From: Chloroflexota bacterium
Lineage (GTDB): Bacteria; Chloroflexota; Limnocylindria; Limnocylindrales; CSP1-4
Assembly: GCA_005880805.1 (NCBI GenBank)
Contig: VBFZ01000214.1
Span: forward strand, 515-7,099
Length of the DNA stretch: 6,585 bases
Direction: 5' to 3'
This document shows, piece by piece, positions 5,758 through 6,585 of the stretch. The notes under the pieces were generated by a model, which worked only from the letters and a program-made list of their open reading frames with translations, made no database searches and was not told the DNA's origin. Each line of letters starts with the position of its first letter. Within the stretch, counting starts at the first letter, position 1. Position numbers and translations under genes: made by a program.

Positions 5758-6173
5758 AGGGACACTATCCGTCGGCCGTCCGAGAGTGGCGCATTTCTGA
5801 GGAGCGCGCCGTGGAACTGCTGGCTGCCTGGGAGCGCGAGGCGGAGTCGCGCGGACTGGACCGCTACGGAGTGACGTTCTGGCCCGATGGCGAGGCCTGG
5901 CTCAAGGAGCGAAACCCCGGGTCTGCACAGCGGTACTGCCCGGCTGAGCCGGCGGTGCTGCGCCGTCGCTACTTGCGGCGGTCCTCGGGCATCGATGGGA
6001 ACGGCTTGGACAGGGGCGGTAGGACCTCTTCGGCCTTATTCCGGGCCCGACCCTGGTCCGGAGGACGCGGTCGGAGCACGCCCGACGTCACGACCGCTGC
6101 GAGGCCGGTTCGAGTCGGCGACGCTCGTCGACTCGACGCTCAGCGCTCGAATCGCCAGGCTTCCCGCTCATAG
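5754..6173 (+). CDS. Small protein of unknown function, second half doubtful
   Basis: A GTG at 5754 overlaps the previous stop in the same GTGA manner as at 4951, so I prefer it to the in-frame GTG at 5712, which would overlap the upstream gene by 46 bases. Residues 1-53 look authentic: MKGHYPSAVREWRISEERA, a helix ELLAAWEREAESRGL, then YGVTFWPDGEAWLKERN. This compact, Trp-rich segment is unknown to me. From about residue 55 (base 5920) the frame becomes Arg/Ser-rich and codon bias falls, as in non-coding frames, up to the TAG at 6173. The true gene may end early through a frame change, or the tail may be read-through into a rearranged sequence. Around 6060-6150 a different forward frame has better third-position bias (RGRFESATLVDSTLSARIA), hinting at a second remnant. 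Confidence 0.55.
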   Translation: MKGHYPSAVREWRISEERAVELLAAWEREAESRGLDRYGVTFWPDGEAWLKERNPGSAQRYCPAEPAVLRRRYLRRSSGIDGNGLDRGGRTSSALFRARPWSGGRGRSTPDVTTAARPVRVGDARRLDAQRSNRQASRS

Positions 6174-6179
6174 CGCTCG

Positions 6180-6191
6180 AGACGGCCGTCT
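6180..6191. repeat. 12-bp perfect palindrome between converging genes
   Basis: AGACGGCCGTCT reads the same on both strands. It lies between the end of the last forward frame (6173) and the end of the minus-strand kinase gene (6209). It has no loop, so it is a poor hairpin. It could be a protein-binding site or simply chance in GC-rich DNA. Confidence 0.25.
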
Positions 6192-6208
6192 GCGGTGCCG
6201 GCGCCTTC

Positions 6209-6585
6209 CTAGCCCGTCTGCGTGAGTCGATCCGCCTCGGCGAGGAGGAGGCGACTGAAGGGTTGGAAACCAATCCTCGCGCTGTTCAGTCCGCCCATGA
6301 TGCGATGCACGGTGCCCCATTCCCAGATCGCGGCGACGTCGACGCCGGTTCGGGCAGCCAGCCGCCGCGTCCTGGCGCGGAGGTCGTCGCCTGCGTCGGG
6401 GGTGCAACGGACGATGGTCCCGAGATCACAGGCTGGTTCTGCCCGAAGGCCGTCGGGGTCGATCAACTTGAACGTGCCGTCGGCGGCCTGCAGAGCGTTC
6501 GCCTCGTGGATGTCGCCGTGCACCAGCACCGATCGGCCATCGTCGTGGGCGCGTTCGCGGCGCTTGGCGCACGCGACGGCGTCAG
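6209..6585 (-). CDS. Aminoglycoside/hydroxyurea-type antibiotic phosphotransferase, N-terminus outside window
   Basis: The minus strand is open from the right edge to the TAG at 6209-6211 and encodes the C-terminal lobe of a small-molecule kinase of the streptomycin-6-kinase/hydroxyurea phosphotransferase type. The catalytic loop is VLVHGDIHEANAL (HGDxHxxN, catalytic Asp and metal-binding Asn), followed by the metal-binding segment FKLIDPDGL and the family-typical CDLGTIVR. C-terminal helices include TGVDVAAIWEWGTVHRIMGG and the ending LLLAEADRL. Members transfer phosphate from ATP to a hydroxyl of an antibiotic or related compound in the cytoplasm; the substrate cannot be told here. The GTG at about 6529 is internal, because coding character continues upstream (AKRRERAHDDGRS). 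The gene converges on the forward genes and looks intact as far as visible. Confidence 0.88.
   Translation of the reverse strand, partial: DAVACAKRRERAHDDGRSVLVHGDIHEANALQAADGTFKLIDPDGLRAEPACDLGTIVRCTPDAGDDLRARTRRLAARTGVDVAAIWEWGTVHRIMGGLNSARIGFQPFSRLLLAEADRLTQTG

Noticed and set aside
6107..6116. GGTTCGAGTC resembling a tRNA T-loop
   Set aside because: The flanking bases do not form the five-pair T stem, and no acceptor, D or anticodon arm can be found upstream.
1794..6179. GCGCTCGAG present near both ends of the presumed island (about 1795 and 6172), considered as an attachment-site repeat
   Set aside because: Nine bases only, and close variants occur elsewhere (for example near 4937). 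No integrase or tRNA gene is present, so it is not evidence of attachment sites.
1..6585. CRISPR arrays, insertion sequences, toxin-antitoxin pairs
   Set aside because: No regularly spaced repeats, transposase motifs, terminal inverted repeats or recognisable toxin/antitoxin families were seen on either strand.

Overview
The window is GC-rich DNA, roughly two thirds G+C by eye, with strong G/C bias at third codon positions, frequent GTG and TTG starts, and short 4-base gene overlaps. The left edge carries an ECF sigma factor overlapped by a membrane-anchored beta-propeller gene, an arrangement I associate with Chloroflexota (Limnocylindria-like lineages) and with some Actinomycetota. That assignment is inference from gene style, not proof.

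Layout. 1-1679: a 5'-truncated ECF sigma factor gene, then its partner, a short cytoplasmic N-terminus plus one membrane helix and a PD40/TolB-like propeller. The partner is split between two frames at a GGGG run (579-582). 1680-2032: no convincing gene, apart from a possible 60-codon remnant containing a hairpin. 2033-3056: a small coiled-coil protein with a C-terminal membrane helix (like phage XhlA-type proteins in layout), then a papain-family (C1) cysteine peptidase with a very good ribosome binding site. The peptidase lacks its C-terminal half: its sequence runs into the antisense of another truncated gene that starts at 2985 on the minus strand. 3053-4352: a ParB-like/DNA methyltransferase fusion, again broken by a frame change, at a second GGGG run (3989-3992). 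4357-4452 (minus): a possible 31-residue membrane protein. 4553-6173: three forward genes linked by GTGA overlaps, namely a small Cys/His zinc-ribbon-like protein, a 268-residue helical protein I do not recognise, and a small protein whose second half looks non-coding. 6209-6585 (minus): the C-terminal part of an aminoglycoside/hydroxyurea-type antibiotic phosphotransferase, open through the right edge.

Reading: the two ends look like ordinary chromosomal genes. The middle (about 1.7-6.2 kb) looks like phage-derived or island DNA that is partly decayed or rearranged. The membrane coiled-coil protein plus peptidase resembles an exit or cell-surface module. The methyltransferase and the GTGA-linked trio resemble genes found near phage packaging regions, but no terminase, portal, integrase or transposase is visible, so the phage label is inference. 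Both frame breaks would be repaired by removing one G from a GGGG run, so sequencing or assembly error must be considered alongside true decay. I see no convincing new defence or regulatory system. The most distinctive parts are the unknown GTGA-linked trio and the recombination-like junction near 2860-2876.
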